Shown: in pieces, positions 1 through 7,739 of the stretch
Layout of the letters: every line of letters begins with the position of its first letter
Position numbering within the stretch: position 1 is the first letter of the stretch
DNA from: Micavibrio sp. UBA6929
Lineage (GTDB): Bacteria; Pseudomonadota; Alphaproteobacteria; Micavibrionales; Micavibrionaceae
DNA length: 64,000 bases
Reading direction: 5' to 3'
NCBI GenBank assembly: GCA_002448815.1
Contig: DKAJ01000002.1
Span: 69,760 to 133,759 of the forward strand
Program-made: the position numbers and the translations under genes
The notes under the pieces: generated by a model
What the model was told of the DNA's origin: nothing
Database searches by the model: none
Seen by the model: only the letters and a program-made list of their open reading frames with translations

Positions 1-805
1 GAAGAAGGACGAGCCTGCGTTCCTGACATTTTGGGGGCAATTTGGCGCAGCGCTGAAAGAAGGGCTGTATGATGCGCACGCACACCGCGAAGATATCTTT
101 AAAATCTGCCGCTTTTTCTCAAGCCATGACGGCGGCGAGAGCCTTATGTCGTTAGAAGATTATATTGGCCGCATGAAAGATGGGCAAAAGGACATTTACT
201 ATATCAGCGGCGAAAATGTTGAGAACCTAAAGAACTCTCCGCAAATCGAAGGCTTTAAGGCGCGCGGTTATGAGGTTCTTTTCTTCACCGATACGGTTGA
301 TGAGTTTTGGTTGCAACAAGTTGGCGACTATCAGGGTAAGACCTTTAAATCCGTCACGCACGGCGATATTGATCTTGGCGATGATGACAGCAGCAGCGCA
401 GAAGATGACGTCAAAGACAGTGCAAAGAAAGACAGCGATGATCAGGCGTTAGAAGCCCTGCTCTCGAAATTTAAAGATATTTTGCAAGACGAAGTGGCTG
501 ATGTGCGCCCATCAAAACGCCTGACAGATTCACCTGTATGCCTGATTGCCGCGGCTGACGCGCCTGATATGCACATGGAGCGCGTATTGAAGGTTCAGCA
601 AAATTATGCAGGCATGCACAAGCCCATCCTTGAGGTTAATCCGAAACATGCGCTGGTTAAGAAGCTGATCTCCGCAGGTGATGAGCAAGTCGCAGATGCG
701 GCAATGTTGCTGATGGATCAGGCGCTTATCATTCAAGGGGAGCCATTGAAGAACCCATCTGAATTTGCACGCCGCATGAGCGAAATTATGACCAAGGGGC
801 TATAG
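1..805 (+). CDS. htpG: Chaperone HtpG (Hsp90), C-terminal part
   Basis: This is the 3' end of a bacterial Hsp90 gene whose 5' part lies outside the window; the open frame already runs from base 2. HtpG is a cytosolic ATP-dependent homodimeric chaperone. The visible part holds the end of the middle domain (FWGQFGAALKEG, then SLEDYIGRMKDGQKDIYYI, a hallmark HtpG stretch) and the C-terminal dimerisation domain, including the SKRLTDSPVCLI segment. An acidic Ser/Asp-rich linker (encoded about 380-440) separates the two and is somewhat longer than usual. The gene ends at a TAG followed by a strong hairpin terminator, so it appears to be the last gene of its transcript. The N-terminal ATPase domain cannot be judged here. 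Confidence 0.95.
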   Translation, partial: KKDEPAFLTFWGQFGAALKEGLYDAHAHREDIFKICRFFSSHDGGESLMSLEDYIGRMKDGQKDIYYISGENVENLKNSPQIEGFKARGYEVLFFTDTVDEFWLQQVGDYQGKTFKSVTHGDIDLGDDDSSSAEDDVKDSAKKDSDDQALEALLSKFKDILQDEVADVRPSKRLTDSPVCLIAAADAPDMHMERVLKVQQNYAGMHKPILEVNPKHALVKKLISAGDEQVADAAMLLMDQALIIQGEPLKNPSEFARRMSEIMTKGL

Positions 806-836
806 GCGACGTCCCTATCTCCATACATATAAACAA

Positions 837-864
837 GGGCGCTTCACGGCGCCCTTTTCTTCTT
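837..864 (+). terminator. Rho-independent terminator after htpG
   Basis: A 6-bp GC stem (GGGCGC 837-842, GCGCCC 849-854) with a 6-base loop is followed by a T-rich tract (TTTTCTTCTT). It lies 31 bases after the htpG stop codon. Confidence 0.85.
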
Positions 865-884
865 CTCGTCAATGAATGTGATCG

Positions 885-1592
885 TTATAAACTGCTCACA
901 CAAGAACTGCCATCAAATGTACAACCTGGGGCCAGACAGTAGCCTGCCGTTTTGGTTATATCATTGCTTTGAACTTCCGAACCAGCAAAACCAACTTCTT
1001 TATAGCTATACTCTATACCCGTATTAAACACATAAGTATCGCCGCAATTACCGCCTTCTAATTTATCTGTATCGGCAACAACAGGATCAATACCGGCGGC
1101 ATCAATAGCGCGCGGCAATTGCGCGAATACAATGTCATTGGCGGCGCTCCAATTATTATCGCGCGTACTATCAGAGCATGAGGGGCGTATATCGCCGTCC
1201 ATCAGATCTGTTAATGACGGCAGAATTTTGGCTTTATCCGCATCGGTGCAGCGCATTGTTTCGGTAATATCCGCCATAGTCTTACATGATACACTCATGG
1301 CGCTCAGAACTGAATCAACATGGCCAGACAGGTCTTCTTGAAAAATGTTAATGCCTTTGGCTTCATTACTCAGATCAGAAAAGCAGGAATAATCTAAAAC
1401 GCTGTCCGGCTTAAGGATAAGTGTTTCTGCGACTTCGACCTCACGCTGAGCTTCCATCCAAGCGCGGCTGCGCATAAGGTCATGCATGCTTGCCTCACAC
1501 GTAGCAGGCAATGGCTCTGACTGCGCGAAAACAGCACAAGGCATTAAAGACAAAGCAACGCACGCGACGCGCAAAAGGTTCACACTCTTCAT
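885..1592 (-). CDS. Secreted Cys-containing protein of unknown function
   Basis: A 235-residue protein with a clear Sec signal peptide: MKSVN, a hydrophobic core to about residue 20, and a likely AFA-QS cleavage site. The mature part is acidic and contains around a dozen cysteines, including a C-terminal cluster (YCLAPGCTFDGSSC), suggesting disulfide bonds in the periplasm or outside the cell. I do not recognise the family. It is transcribed alone, convergent with htpG and divergent from the prepilin-like gene at 1737. The 144-base gap to that gene is AT-rich and probably holds both promoters. Confidence 0.75.
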   Translation of the reverse strand: MKSVNLLRVACVALSLMPCAVFAQSEPLPATCEASMHDLMRSRAWMEAQREVEVAETLILKPDSVLDYSCFSDLSNEAKGINIFQEDLSGHVDSVLSAMSVSCKTMADITETMRCTDADKAKILPSLTDLMDGDIRPSCSDSTRDNNWSAANDIVFAQLPRAIDAAGIDPVVADTDKLEGGNCGDTYVFNTGIEYSYKEVGFAGSEVQSNDITKTAGYCLAPGCTFDGSSCVSSL

Positions 1593-1736
1593 GATTAATA
1601 TTATATCACAATCAAAACATATCCGACCAGTTAAGAAATTCGCCTTATAGAGCGCAATCTTAAAGATTTATTACCGATTTTCTTGTATATTTGTGTGTGA
1701 ATACACATATGAGCATAAACAAAGAATATTTAAAAA

Positions 1737-2501
1737 ATGATCACACGTCCTAATACACAACATAACGCTGGCTTTTCCTTAGTAGAGCTCGCCATGTCAA
1801 TTACCATTATCGGCATTTTAATCGGCGGTGTTTTAAAGGGACAAGACGTTCTTGACGCCGCCCATGTTTCACGCCTTGCGTCCGAAGTTCATTACTACGA
1901 GTCTGCATTTAACACTTTCACCAGCGCCTACGGAGGTTACCCTGGCGACATTAGTGACGCGACGACAGCAGTGCCAGGATGTACTACAGCAAACAATTGC
2001 ATAGATGGGAACGGTGATGGTTATATCGGCGACCCTGCGAACACGAGCATACATGTTGATCAAACAGGTAGTGATGGCGAAGACGGAGAGCCCGAAACTA
2101 CACAATTTTGGAAACATTTGGCTTTGACAGACCTCATTGATTCCGTTGACCGTACATCTGACCCTGCTTCACCAGAATGGGGAGTCACCCATCCAAAATC
2201 TGCCGTTGCAGGCGGATATCATGTTGGCCGCGGCAACCATGTTGCGGTCGTCGATGCAACATGGATTGTGTTGCGCCGTCCTATTACCGGGGCAGGAACT
2301 CCTATTGAAGGACAAGCGCCGATATCCCCGCTTGTAGCACGCGCGCTTGATCGCAAAATTGATGATGGGTGGCCAGACCTTGGACGCATGCAAAACCATG
2401 ACGGAGGCATTTGCGACAGCACTTTGGAAGATGATGGCGAGCGGGTATACAACTTAACACGCAGCAAAAACTGCGCGCCTATGTTTAGACTGCCAATGTA
2501 A
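1737..2501 (+). CDS. Prepilin-like protein with type IV N-methylation signal
   Basis: A 254-residue protein beginning with a short leader that ends in the prepilin peptidase site G-FSLVEL (Gly12/Phe13, Glu at mature position 5), followed by a roughly 20-residue hydrophobic helix (AMSITIIGILIGGVLKGQ). The globular part carries the YGGYPGD motif, a Gly/Asn/Asp-rich loop (DGNGDGYIGD) and an FWKHLALTDLI segment, the pattern of minor-pilin-like proteins annotated only by the prepilin cleavage domain. It would be cleaved by PilD-type peptidase and inserted in the inner membrane. No other pilus or type II secretion gene is nearby, so its partner machine must be encoded elsewhere. It is convergent with 2503-2934, with 1 base between stops. 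Confidence 0.85.
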   Translation: MITRPNTQHNAGFSLVELAMSITIIGILIGGVLKGQDVLDAAHVSRLASEVHYYESAFNTFTSAYGGYPGDISDATTAVPGCTTANNCIDGNGDGYIGDPANTSIHVDQTGSDGEDGEPETTQFWKHLALTDLIDSVDRTSDPASPEWGVTHPKSAVAGGYHVGRGNHVAVVDATWIVLRRPITGAGTPIEGQAPISPLVARALDRKIDDGWPDLGRMQNHDGGICDSTLEDDGERVYNLTRSKNCAPMFRLPM

Positions 2502-2502
2502 C

Positions 2503-2934
2503 TTACAACAAACGCTGGTAATGACGGCCGATCATATCGGATATATCTTGGTCGTGAAATTCATGCACGCGCCCAAGTTCTTCGATCATAACCTGACGGA
2601 TAAGACCAAACAAATCATCGCAACTTTCACACCACATATCCAAAATAGGCCTACGGAAAAGGATTAAGATATCTTCTTCATTGGAATGTTTACGTTCTAC
2701 GCCGGGATAGAGCTCCTTCCCGTTTTTAAAGAGCAATAACATCTCAAATGGATCTTCGATGTTATGCTCTTGCTCGGTCGCCTCATCAGGAAATTCTTCG
2801 ATCTCAAGAACAAGCTTATCGGTATATTCCAACAATTCATCAGGAAGGGTTTCGATGATCTCATGCGCGATCACTTGCAAGTCCTCGATCGAGGGCGGCG
2901 TTGCAAAATTCATCACAATATGCTGTGCCGTCAT
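2503..2934 (-). CDS. Metallopeptidase-family (DUF1025/zincin-like) protein lacking the zinc motif
   Basis: A 143-residue protein whose layout matches the small bacterial zincin-like family (DUF1025, MMP-like): an N-terminal helix pair with PDELLEYTDKLVLEIEEFPD, then FEMLLLFKNGKEL, an ILFRRPILDMW strand, and a terminal helix followed by DQDI. In active members the terminal helix carries an HExxH zinc motif, typically HEIGHHFG. Here the aligned positions read EELGRVHE (about residues 118-125), so both zinc histidines are replaced (Glu and Arg). The catalytic function is therefore probably lost, though the fold is kept. It stands alone, with 127 bases to the divergent receiver gene at 3062. Confidence 0.75.
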   Translation of the reverse strand: MTAQHIVMNFATPPSIEDLQVIAHEIIETLPDELLEYTDKLVLEIEEFPDEATEQEHNIEDPFEMLLLFKNGKELYPGVERKHSNEEDILILFRRPILDMWCESCDDLFGLIRQVMIEELGRVHEFHDQDISDMIGRHYQRLL

Positions 2935-3061
2935 TGCCTAGCCTTTACATTCACAGTTGATTCGCATTGTTTAATGATACGAATCTTCGTATAAATAGAC
3001 AATAAAAGACGCAACAATAATACACAGCTTTCATAACACTTTTTAATCTCCTTGATGCCTT

Positions 3062-3673
3062 ATGCCCTATGATTTCAAAAATGCCTCTATTCTAATTGTC
3101 GAAGACATGCCCCCTATTGTCGAGCTCTTGCGTCAAATCCTGCATACTTTTGGCTTTGCAGAGGTCTTTATCGCAAAAGATACTGAGCACGCCTTTGATA
3201 TTATTTGCCAGCACGAACCCGACTTGATCTTAACAGATTGGGTTTTACCTGGAGGAAATGGCTTAGAACTCACAAAAAAAATCCGCACGGACAGTCAATC
3301 GCCAACACCTTTTGTTCCCATCATCATGATCACAGGATTTTGTTCTAAGAAGCATGTTGAATTGGCGCGGGATGCGGGCGTCAACGAATTCCTGACCAAA
3401 CCTTTTACCAGCCAAGACCTGTACTCTCGGATCAGTCAAGTCATTGAAAACCCAAGAGATTTCGTCAAGACAAGGCATTTCTTCGGCCCAGATCGGCGGC
3501 GGCACATGTCTATTAATTATAATGGCGACAAAAAACGCGACCAAGACGATAGTGACGATGTTTTTGAAATCGATTTTGCGGATGATGCTACAGATTTTTA
3601 CGGCGGATCAGAGCCACAAGACATTCTCTCGCGCTTACGCCAAGAAACAAAAGACCTGCTGCCCGAAAGTTAA
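3062..3673 (+). CDS. CheY-like response regulator with C-terminal extension
   Basis: A 203-residue protein. Residues 8-130 form a receiver domain: acidic pair E14-D15 (ILIVED), phospho-acceptor D59 in LILTDWVLPGGNG, the Thr of MITG, and K113 in LTKPF, all present. After the domain comes RHFFGPDRRRH, a Phe-Gly-Pro-Asp-Arg-rich motif often seen after stand-alone receiver domains in alphaproteobacteria, then an acidic disordered tail. There is no DNA-binding or enzymatic output domain, so it probably signals by protein binding. The next gene starts 5 bases after its stop and is surely co-transcribed. The cognate kinase is not visible here. Confidence 0.9.
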   Translation: MPYDFKNASILIVEDMPPIVELLRQILHTFGFAEVFIAKDTEHAFDIICQHEPDLILTDWVLPGGNGLELTKKIRTDSQSPTPFVPIIMITGFCSKKHVELARDAGVNEFLTKPFTSQDLYSRISQVIENPRDFVKTRHFFGPDRRRHMSINYNGDKKRDQDDSDDVFEIDFADDATDFYGGSEPQDILSRLRQETKDLLPES

Positions 3674-3678
3674 TCACC

Positions 3679-4200
3679 GTGAAAAAAACACCCAAAGATA
3701 AAGCAAAGATTATCAAACCTAGCAACCGTCTTTCACTCAAAGTTGGTAAAGGCGGCCTGCCTAAAAAGATCCTAAATCAGGCCGAAAAAATTCAAAATGA
3801 TTTTTCTTTTGATTTTATGCCTATGGCCTATAGCGAACTTGTGACCTTCAAAACCCAACTGAAAGAGCTCTCATCACGCGAAGACAGCTCATTAAGCGAC
3901 GCTGCTAAAGATGCCTTAATGACACCTATTATGATGATCAAGGCCAATGCCGGCATGTTTCATTATGACCTCCTGCGCGAAGTTGCCGAAGATATTCTCT
4001 ATACGCTGGATTATATTGACAGCCTGAATACAGATGCACTCGACCTAATTGACTTACAAGTTCGCATTTTAAATCACATCATAGACCATGCACGCCCTGG
4101 CAAAATAACGCCTAATGGTTTGGAATTAATCAAAGAAATCGACGCCGCGATTGATAGATACCGCAAAAAACATCCACAAAGCACCCCTGACGCGCCGTAG
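3679..4200 (+). CDS. Helical protein of unknown function paired with the receiver protein
   Basis: A 173-residue protein starting at a GTG 5 bases after the upstream receiver gene. The N-terminus is Lys-rich and contains NRLSLKVGKGGLP; the rest is predicted to be nearly all helical (NQAEKIQNDF, AKDALMTPIMMIKANAGMFHYDLLREVAEDILYTLDY), with no signal peptide or membrane helix. I do not recognise a named family. Coupling to a receiver-only protein suggests it is that regulator's binding partner, or a phosphatase- or phosphotransfer-like helical protein. No phosphorylatable His in an HPt context is evident, so this is inference from position only. Confidence 0.7.
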   Translation: MKKTPKDKAKIIKPSNRLSLKVGKGGLPKKILNQAEKIQNDFSFDFMPMAYSELVTFKTQLKELSSREDSSLSDAAKDALMTPIMMIKANAGMFHYDLLREVAEDILYTLDYIDSLNTDALDLIDLQVRILNHIIDHARPGKITPNGLELIKEIDAAIDRYRKKHPQSTPDAP

Positions 4201-4263
4201 ATACCATAATTTTTTTTACATCCTGCGCACGGTGCGTTATAATAAGAAGATAAGGAGATTTTT

Positions 4264-4440
4264 ATGGACGTCCCTGCAACGATTGCTGCTGAAACTGCTA
4301 TTGCGCGACAAAATGTCGCACTATCAACGATTAAGCATAACGCTGATCAGGCACAGCTCTTTGCCGAAACGATTGAGAAAACTGTACAAAGCGCACCTGT
4401 CAGTGAAACGCTGGGCAGTAATGTCGACTTGTTTGCATAG
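4264..4440 (+). CDS. Small YjfB-like protein (putative motility family)
   Basis: A 58-residue ORF with an excellent ribosome binding site (AAGGAGA, 6 bases before ATG). The product begins MDVPATIAAETAIARQNVAL and continues STIKHNADQAQLFAETIEK. This resembles the YjfB family of about 60-residue proteins (MDI/MDV start, Ala/Gln-rich helix, a short helix near STIKHNAD), called putative motility proteins. It lies 63 bases after the helical protein gene and before a bidirectional terminator, so it could be the last gene of the receiver operon or have its own promoter. Its function is not established; the family match is by eye. Confidence 0.6.
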   Translation: MDVPATIAAETAIARQNVALSTIKHNADQAQLFAETIEKTVQSAPVSETLGSNVDLFA

Positions 4441-4468
4441 CCGCCATTACCCTCTTTAAGATAAAAGC

Positions 4469-4490
4469 AAAGCGCCAAATGGCGCTTTTT
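4469..4490. terminator. Bidirectional hairpin terminator
   Basis: An 8-bp stem (AAAGCGCC 4469-4476, GGCGCTTT 4481-4488) with an AAAT loop and T runs on both strands. It separates the small YjfB-like gene (+) from the convergent NTF2-like gene (-), whose last codon abuts it. Confidence 0.85.
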
Positions 4491-4894
4491 TATTGCTGGA
4501 AAAACGGTGATGAATGGTGCAGCAAAATGCCTTCTTTACCACTATCACACAATCGGCAAACAAATGTGCCATTGGCTTCTAATGCACCAGGCTCGCCTGT
4601 TTTCGGGTCAGTCCAGTGGAAGGTGTAATCCACCAGATAAATCCCGTAATCAATCACGTCTACAGCTTGGTAGCTAACATGGACGTCTTCTTTGCCCGTA
4701 TACAAGGCCTTGAAATATCCGTCGATGCTGCCGCCTGTAGGCTTAACGCCTGCGTGACCGACCCATTCATTCCAGATGGTTCCTTTTAGGCGCGCATTTG
4801 GCAAGTAGTGCGACACAATCGCGTCGATATCACCGCTGGCAACGGCATCTGTCCATTTTTTCAGGATTTCAGGTAGTTCTTTATAATGAGGCAT
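4490..4894 (-). CDS. NTF2/SnoaL-like (DUF4440-type) protein
   Basis: A 134-residue protein of the cystatin-like alpha/beta barrel superfamily. An N-terminal helix with WTDAVASGDIDAIVSHY is followed by LPNARLKGTIW, a GGSIDGYFKALY helix, and strands with VDYTFHWTD and GTFVCRL, matching the CaMKII-association/DUF4440-like group. These bind small molecules or act as simple enzymes; the substrate cannot be read from sequence. The start at 4894 (MPHYKEL) is chosen because AGGAG lies 8 bases upstream; a longer frame to 5014 would run into hemA. It sits 64 bases downstream of hemA on the same strand and may share its transcript. Confidence 0.7.
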   Translation of the reverse strand: MPHYKELPEILKKWTDAVASGDIDAIVSHYLPNARLKGTIWNEWVGHAGVKPTGGSIDGYFKALYTGKEDVHVSYQAVDVIDYGIYLVDYTFHWTDPKTGEPGALEANGTFVCRLCDSGKEGILLHHSSPFFQQ

Positions 4895-4958
4895 GTTACA
4901 TGCTCCTTTCCTCTTATTAATACCTGAGCGGCGATAATAAAGGACAGGATCAGTCCTA

Positions 4959-6185
4959 TCAAGCGGCAATTGCTTGGAGTGCATGATTTGTCCGCCACAT
5001 TTCTTCAAGTGCATCTACGAGCATACGAATATCATCGTGGCTGTGCGCCGCGGTTGCCGTAAGGCGCATGCGCTCGGTCCCGCGTGGCACTGTCGGATAA
5101 TTGATCGGCTGAACATAGATATTATAATCATCCATCAAAATATCTGTGACCATGCGGCAGCAATTAGGCTCGCCCACGATCAACGGCACGATGTGCGAAT
5201 CGCCGTCAAGGAATGTTAGGCCAATATCGCGGAGCATGCCTTTGAACATGACCGCGTTATCGCGCACGATATCACGCTCAACTGATGATGTTTTTAGATA
5301 TTCTACTGCTGCGTGCGCTGCGGCTAAAACGGCAGGAGGCAAGCTGGTTGTGAAGATAAAGCCACCTGCAAATGAACGCACAGCGTCAATAACTGCGCGA
5401 TCGCCTGTGATAAAGCCGCCCATCGCGCCATAGCCTTTACCGAATGTTCCTTCGATAATGTCGATACGGTGCATGAGACCTTCTTGTTCGGCAACGCCGC
5501 CGCCGCGCGGGCCATAAACGCCTACTGCGTGGACTTCGTCCAGATATGTCATCGCGTTATATTTGTCTGCTAGATCACAAATTTCTTTGATCGGGGCAAA
5601 ATCACCATCCATCGAATACAGCGATTCGAATGCAATGATTTTAGGACGGTCGATATCAACGCTTTTCAGCATTGTTTCCAAATGCTCGAGATCATTGTGA
5701 CGGAAGATAAATTTTTCAGAGCTTGCACCGCGAATCCCGTGGATCATCGATGCATGGTTCAGCGCATCCGAGAAAATAGCGCAGTTTGGCATAAGCTTGC
5801 CAAGGGTGCTGAGCGCGCCCTCATTCGCGACATACCCAGAAGACATGACAAGACCAGCCTCTTTACCGTGCAGGTCTGCAACGCTTTCTTCCAATTCTAC
5901 GTGATAGCGCATCGTGCCTGAGATATTACGCGTACCGCCTGCACCAGCGCCTGAGCGCTCAAGCGCTTCGCGTGCGGCCTTAATGACGACTGGATGCTGG
6001 CCCATGCCAAGGTAATCGTTACTGCACCAGACAGATACTTCGCGCGCCTCGGCGCCAGGCGGATGATACAGTGCCTTTGGGAAGCGACCAACGATGCGTT
6101 CCATCGTGGCGAATGTTCGGTAACGGCCCTCTGCCTTAATATCGTTGATACAACCTTGGAAATGTTGCGTGTAATCCATCTTCAT
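4959..6185 (-). CDS. hemA: 5-aminolevulinate synthase
   Basis: A PLP enzyme of the alpha-oxoamine synthase family, 408 residues. It condenses glycine and succinyl-CoA to 5-aminolevulinate, the first step of the C4 haem pathway used by alphaproteobacteria. Visible hallmarks are WCSNDYLGMGQHP near the N-terminus, GTRNISGT, the DEVHAVGVYG block, the PLP-lysine region GTFGKGYGAMGG, and the C-terminal RLTATAAHSHDD. The length is normal for the family. Two in-frame starts exist (6185 and 6179). A Fur/Irr-like inverted repeat lies about 118 bases upstream (6303-6319). Other haem genes in the window are hemF and ctaA, not adjacent. Confidence 0.97.
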   Translation of the reverse strand: MKMDYTQHFQGCINDIKAEGRYRTFATMERIVGRFPKALYHPPGAEAREVSVWCSNDYLGMGQHPVVIKAAREALERSGAGAGGTRNISGTMRYHVELEESVADLHGKEAGLVMSSGYVANEGALSTLGKLMPNCAIFSDALNHASMIHGIRGASSEKFIFRHNDLEHLETMLKSVDIDRPKIIAFESLYSMDGDFAPIKEICDLADKYNAMTYLDEVHAVGVYGPRGGGVAEQEGLMHRIDIIEGTFGKGYGAMGGFITGDRAVIDAVRSFAGGFIFTTSLPPAVLAAAHAAVEYLKTSSVERDIVRDNAVMFKGMLRDIGLTFLDGDSHIVPLIVGEPNCCRMVTDILMDDYNIYVQPINYPTVPRGTERMRLTATAAHSHDDIRMLVDALEEMWRTNHALQAIAA

Positions 6186-6302
6186 GGTGGGCGCTCCACT
6201 CTTCTTATTTTTCGTATGGCAGTATCTAGCACCTTTTGCGCCGATACTGCAAGAAGATTAGACCTTTTTCCGCATCAAGAAAAGCCTTTATTTATCAACG
6301 AC

Positions 6303-6319
6303 TTGAGAACCATTCTCAA
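6303..6319. promoter_or_regulatory. Fur/Irr-like operator upstream of hemA
   Basis: A perfect 7-3-7 inverted repeat, TTGAGAA-CCA-TTCTCAA, sits in the 150-base gap upstream of hemA. It resembles both Fur-box cores (TGAGAA...TTCTCA) and the iron control element described for the haem-responsive regulator Irr (TTTAGAA-N3-TTCTAAA). Read on the minus strand, its TTGAGA half could double as a -35 hexamer with a weak AT-rich -10 16-19 bases downstream, which would fit repression of hemA by an iron or haem regulator. Assignment to Fur or Irr is inference. Confidence 0.6.
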
Positions 6320-6335
6320 CTAGAGGGCACGCAAC

Positions 6336-7739
6336 CTAGTCTTTCGTCCATATGTCTTTCCACCAAGGTGTTGGCGGTGGGACGTCGCCTTTATCCATTA
6401 AACGCCCGTTATCTTTCATTTTCTGGCGAATATCATTGATATCCCATCCGGTTAGCTGCGCAAGATTTTGCGCCTCTTTTTCATGGCGCTGCGGCAGGCT
6501 GGCGAGATATTCTTGCCCTGCTTTGCACGACAAGTTGCCTTCAAATGTATGATTCAGCACATAACGGCCTTGGAAGTTACTGTTATCAACGGTTTCCTGC
6601 AAGATCAGGTCTTCTGGGAACGTTTCTGCATTGTAGCGCACATGCAAGCGTGTCACATAAGCATTAGCTGGCGCCTGTGGCGGCATTGGCATGATGCGTT
6701 GCTGCGCACCGGGGAGCGGTTTAGGCGCGGTTAATTCTTTGGGCGCCTCAATCCACCATGCGCCCAGCGTCCGCAGGTCTTTGTTCGGCAACGGGTCGGC
6801 CGCGCATGGGTCACACCAGCTCATGTTCCATGCATATTCAAGGAAAGTGACTTTCTTTTGCTCTTTTTCAGCGGCGGTATCAAACATCGCCTTATAAAAT
6901 TCGCCAAACTCATCCTTCACATAGACAGGGATATTTGTATCTGACGGGATTTTCACCGTGCGGTAATTTGTTGTTTCAACGCGGCCTTGGCGGGTGAGCG
7001 TATATAAAATCAAATCTTGGTCGCCCTTGGCGTTTAGCGTTCCTAAACGAATGGGCAGCATGAATTTTTCGCTTTCAAAGGCCACTTGCAATGGGCGCAG
7101 GTAGGTATAGCCTGATTTTGCCTGTTCTTCCAAATTCACCTTCGCAAGGAAGAATTTCATATCTTGCTTGATGTATGAGCCAAGCGTTTTTTCCGCCCCT
7201 TTGGGGAGCTTATATCCCTCTTGGTTTAAATAGCCCAGCAAGCCGTCGCTTTCTTCTGCTGACAGGATGACGATATCATATTCGCCAACAGTGTATTCAG
7301 CCTCGATCGTTACGCCGTAATCCTCAGCCTGCATCGGCGCAGAAGACATCATTTCCATCGCCATCATCTGAGGGCCACCGCGCAGCGCCTTGAGCTGATA
7401 CAAGCGGTCTGTACATGGATCAGGATCAAAATACTCGACCAAGCGCGGCGCTGTATAGGCGTCGATATGCTCAACCAAGCGGTTTTCCGTCACGTTCACC
7501 TGCCCTTCTTCAAGAACTTCCGGAACAGGAATAACAATCGCAAATTCTTTCAAATCGCCTTGAAAATCATTGGCCATAGTAATTACGGTGCGGTCATCTG
7601 CGCGCGCCATCACAACCTTAGAGGCCTGATTAAACAAATCCGCCCCTGCCTTGGAGACAAAGAAACCACAAAAGGCCTGCGCCTGCCCGTGTGCAAAAAT
7701 GCCAAGCGCGCCGAGCGCCAATGCCGTTAATTTCTTCAT
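6336..7739 (-). CDS. DUF2330 domain exported protein
   Basis: A 467-residue exported protein. The start at 7739 (MKKLTALALG) is preferred because AGGAG lies 8 bases upstream; it gives a Sec signal peptide ending near GQAQA-FCGFFV. The mature N-terminus FCGFFVSKAGADLFNQASKVV, followed by RDDRT-like and AIVIPVPEVL elements, matches DUF2330. These are exported proteins with conserved Cys after the signal and a late WC.PC motif, here WCDPCAADPL. Biochemical function is unknown. The start codon overlaps the stop of the upstream RnfD-like gene by ATGA, so the two are translationally coupled, suggesting a membrane or periplasmic partnership. Confidence 0.85.
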   Translation of the reverse strand: MKKLTALALGALGIFAHGQAQAFCGFFVSKAGADLFNQASKVVMARADDRTVITMANDFQGDLKEFAIVIPVPEVLEEGQVNVTENRLVEHIDAYTAPRLVEYFDPDPCTDRLYQLKALRGGPQMMAMEMMSSAPMQAEDYGVTIEAEYTVGEYDIVILSAEESDGLLGYLNQEGYKLPKGAEKTLGSYIKQDMKFFLAKVNLEEQAKSGYTYLRPLQVAFESEKFMLPIRLGTLNAKGDQDLILYTLTRQGRVETTNYRTVKIPSDTNIPVYVKDEFGEFYKAMFDTAAEKEQKKVTFLEYAWNMSWCDPCAADPLPNKDLRTLGAWWIEAPKELTAPKPLPGAQQRIMPMPPQAPANAYVTRLHVRYNAETFPEDLILQETVDNSNFQGRYVLNHTFEGNLSCKAGQEYLASLPQRHEKEAQNLAQLTGWDINDIRQKMKDNGRLMDKGDVPPPTPWWKDIWTKD

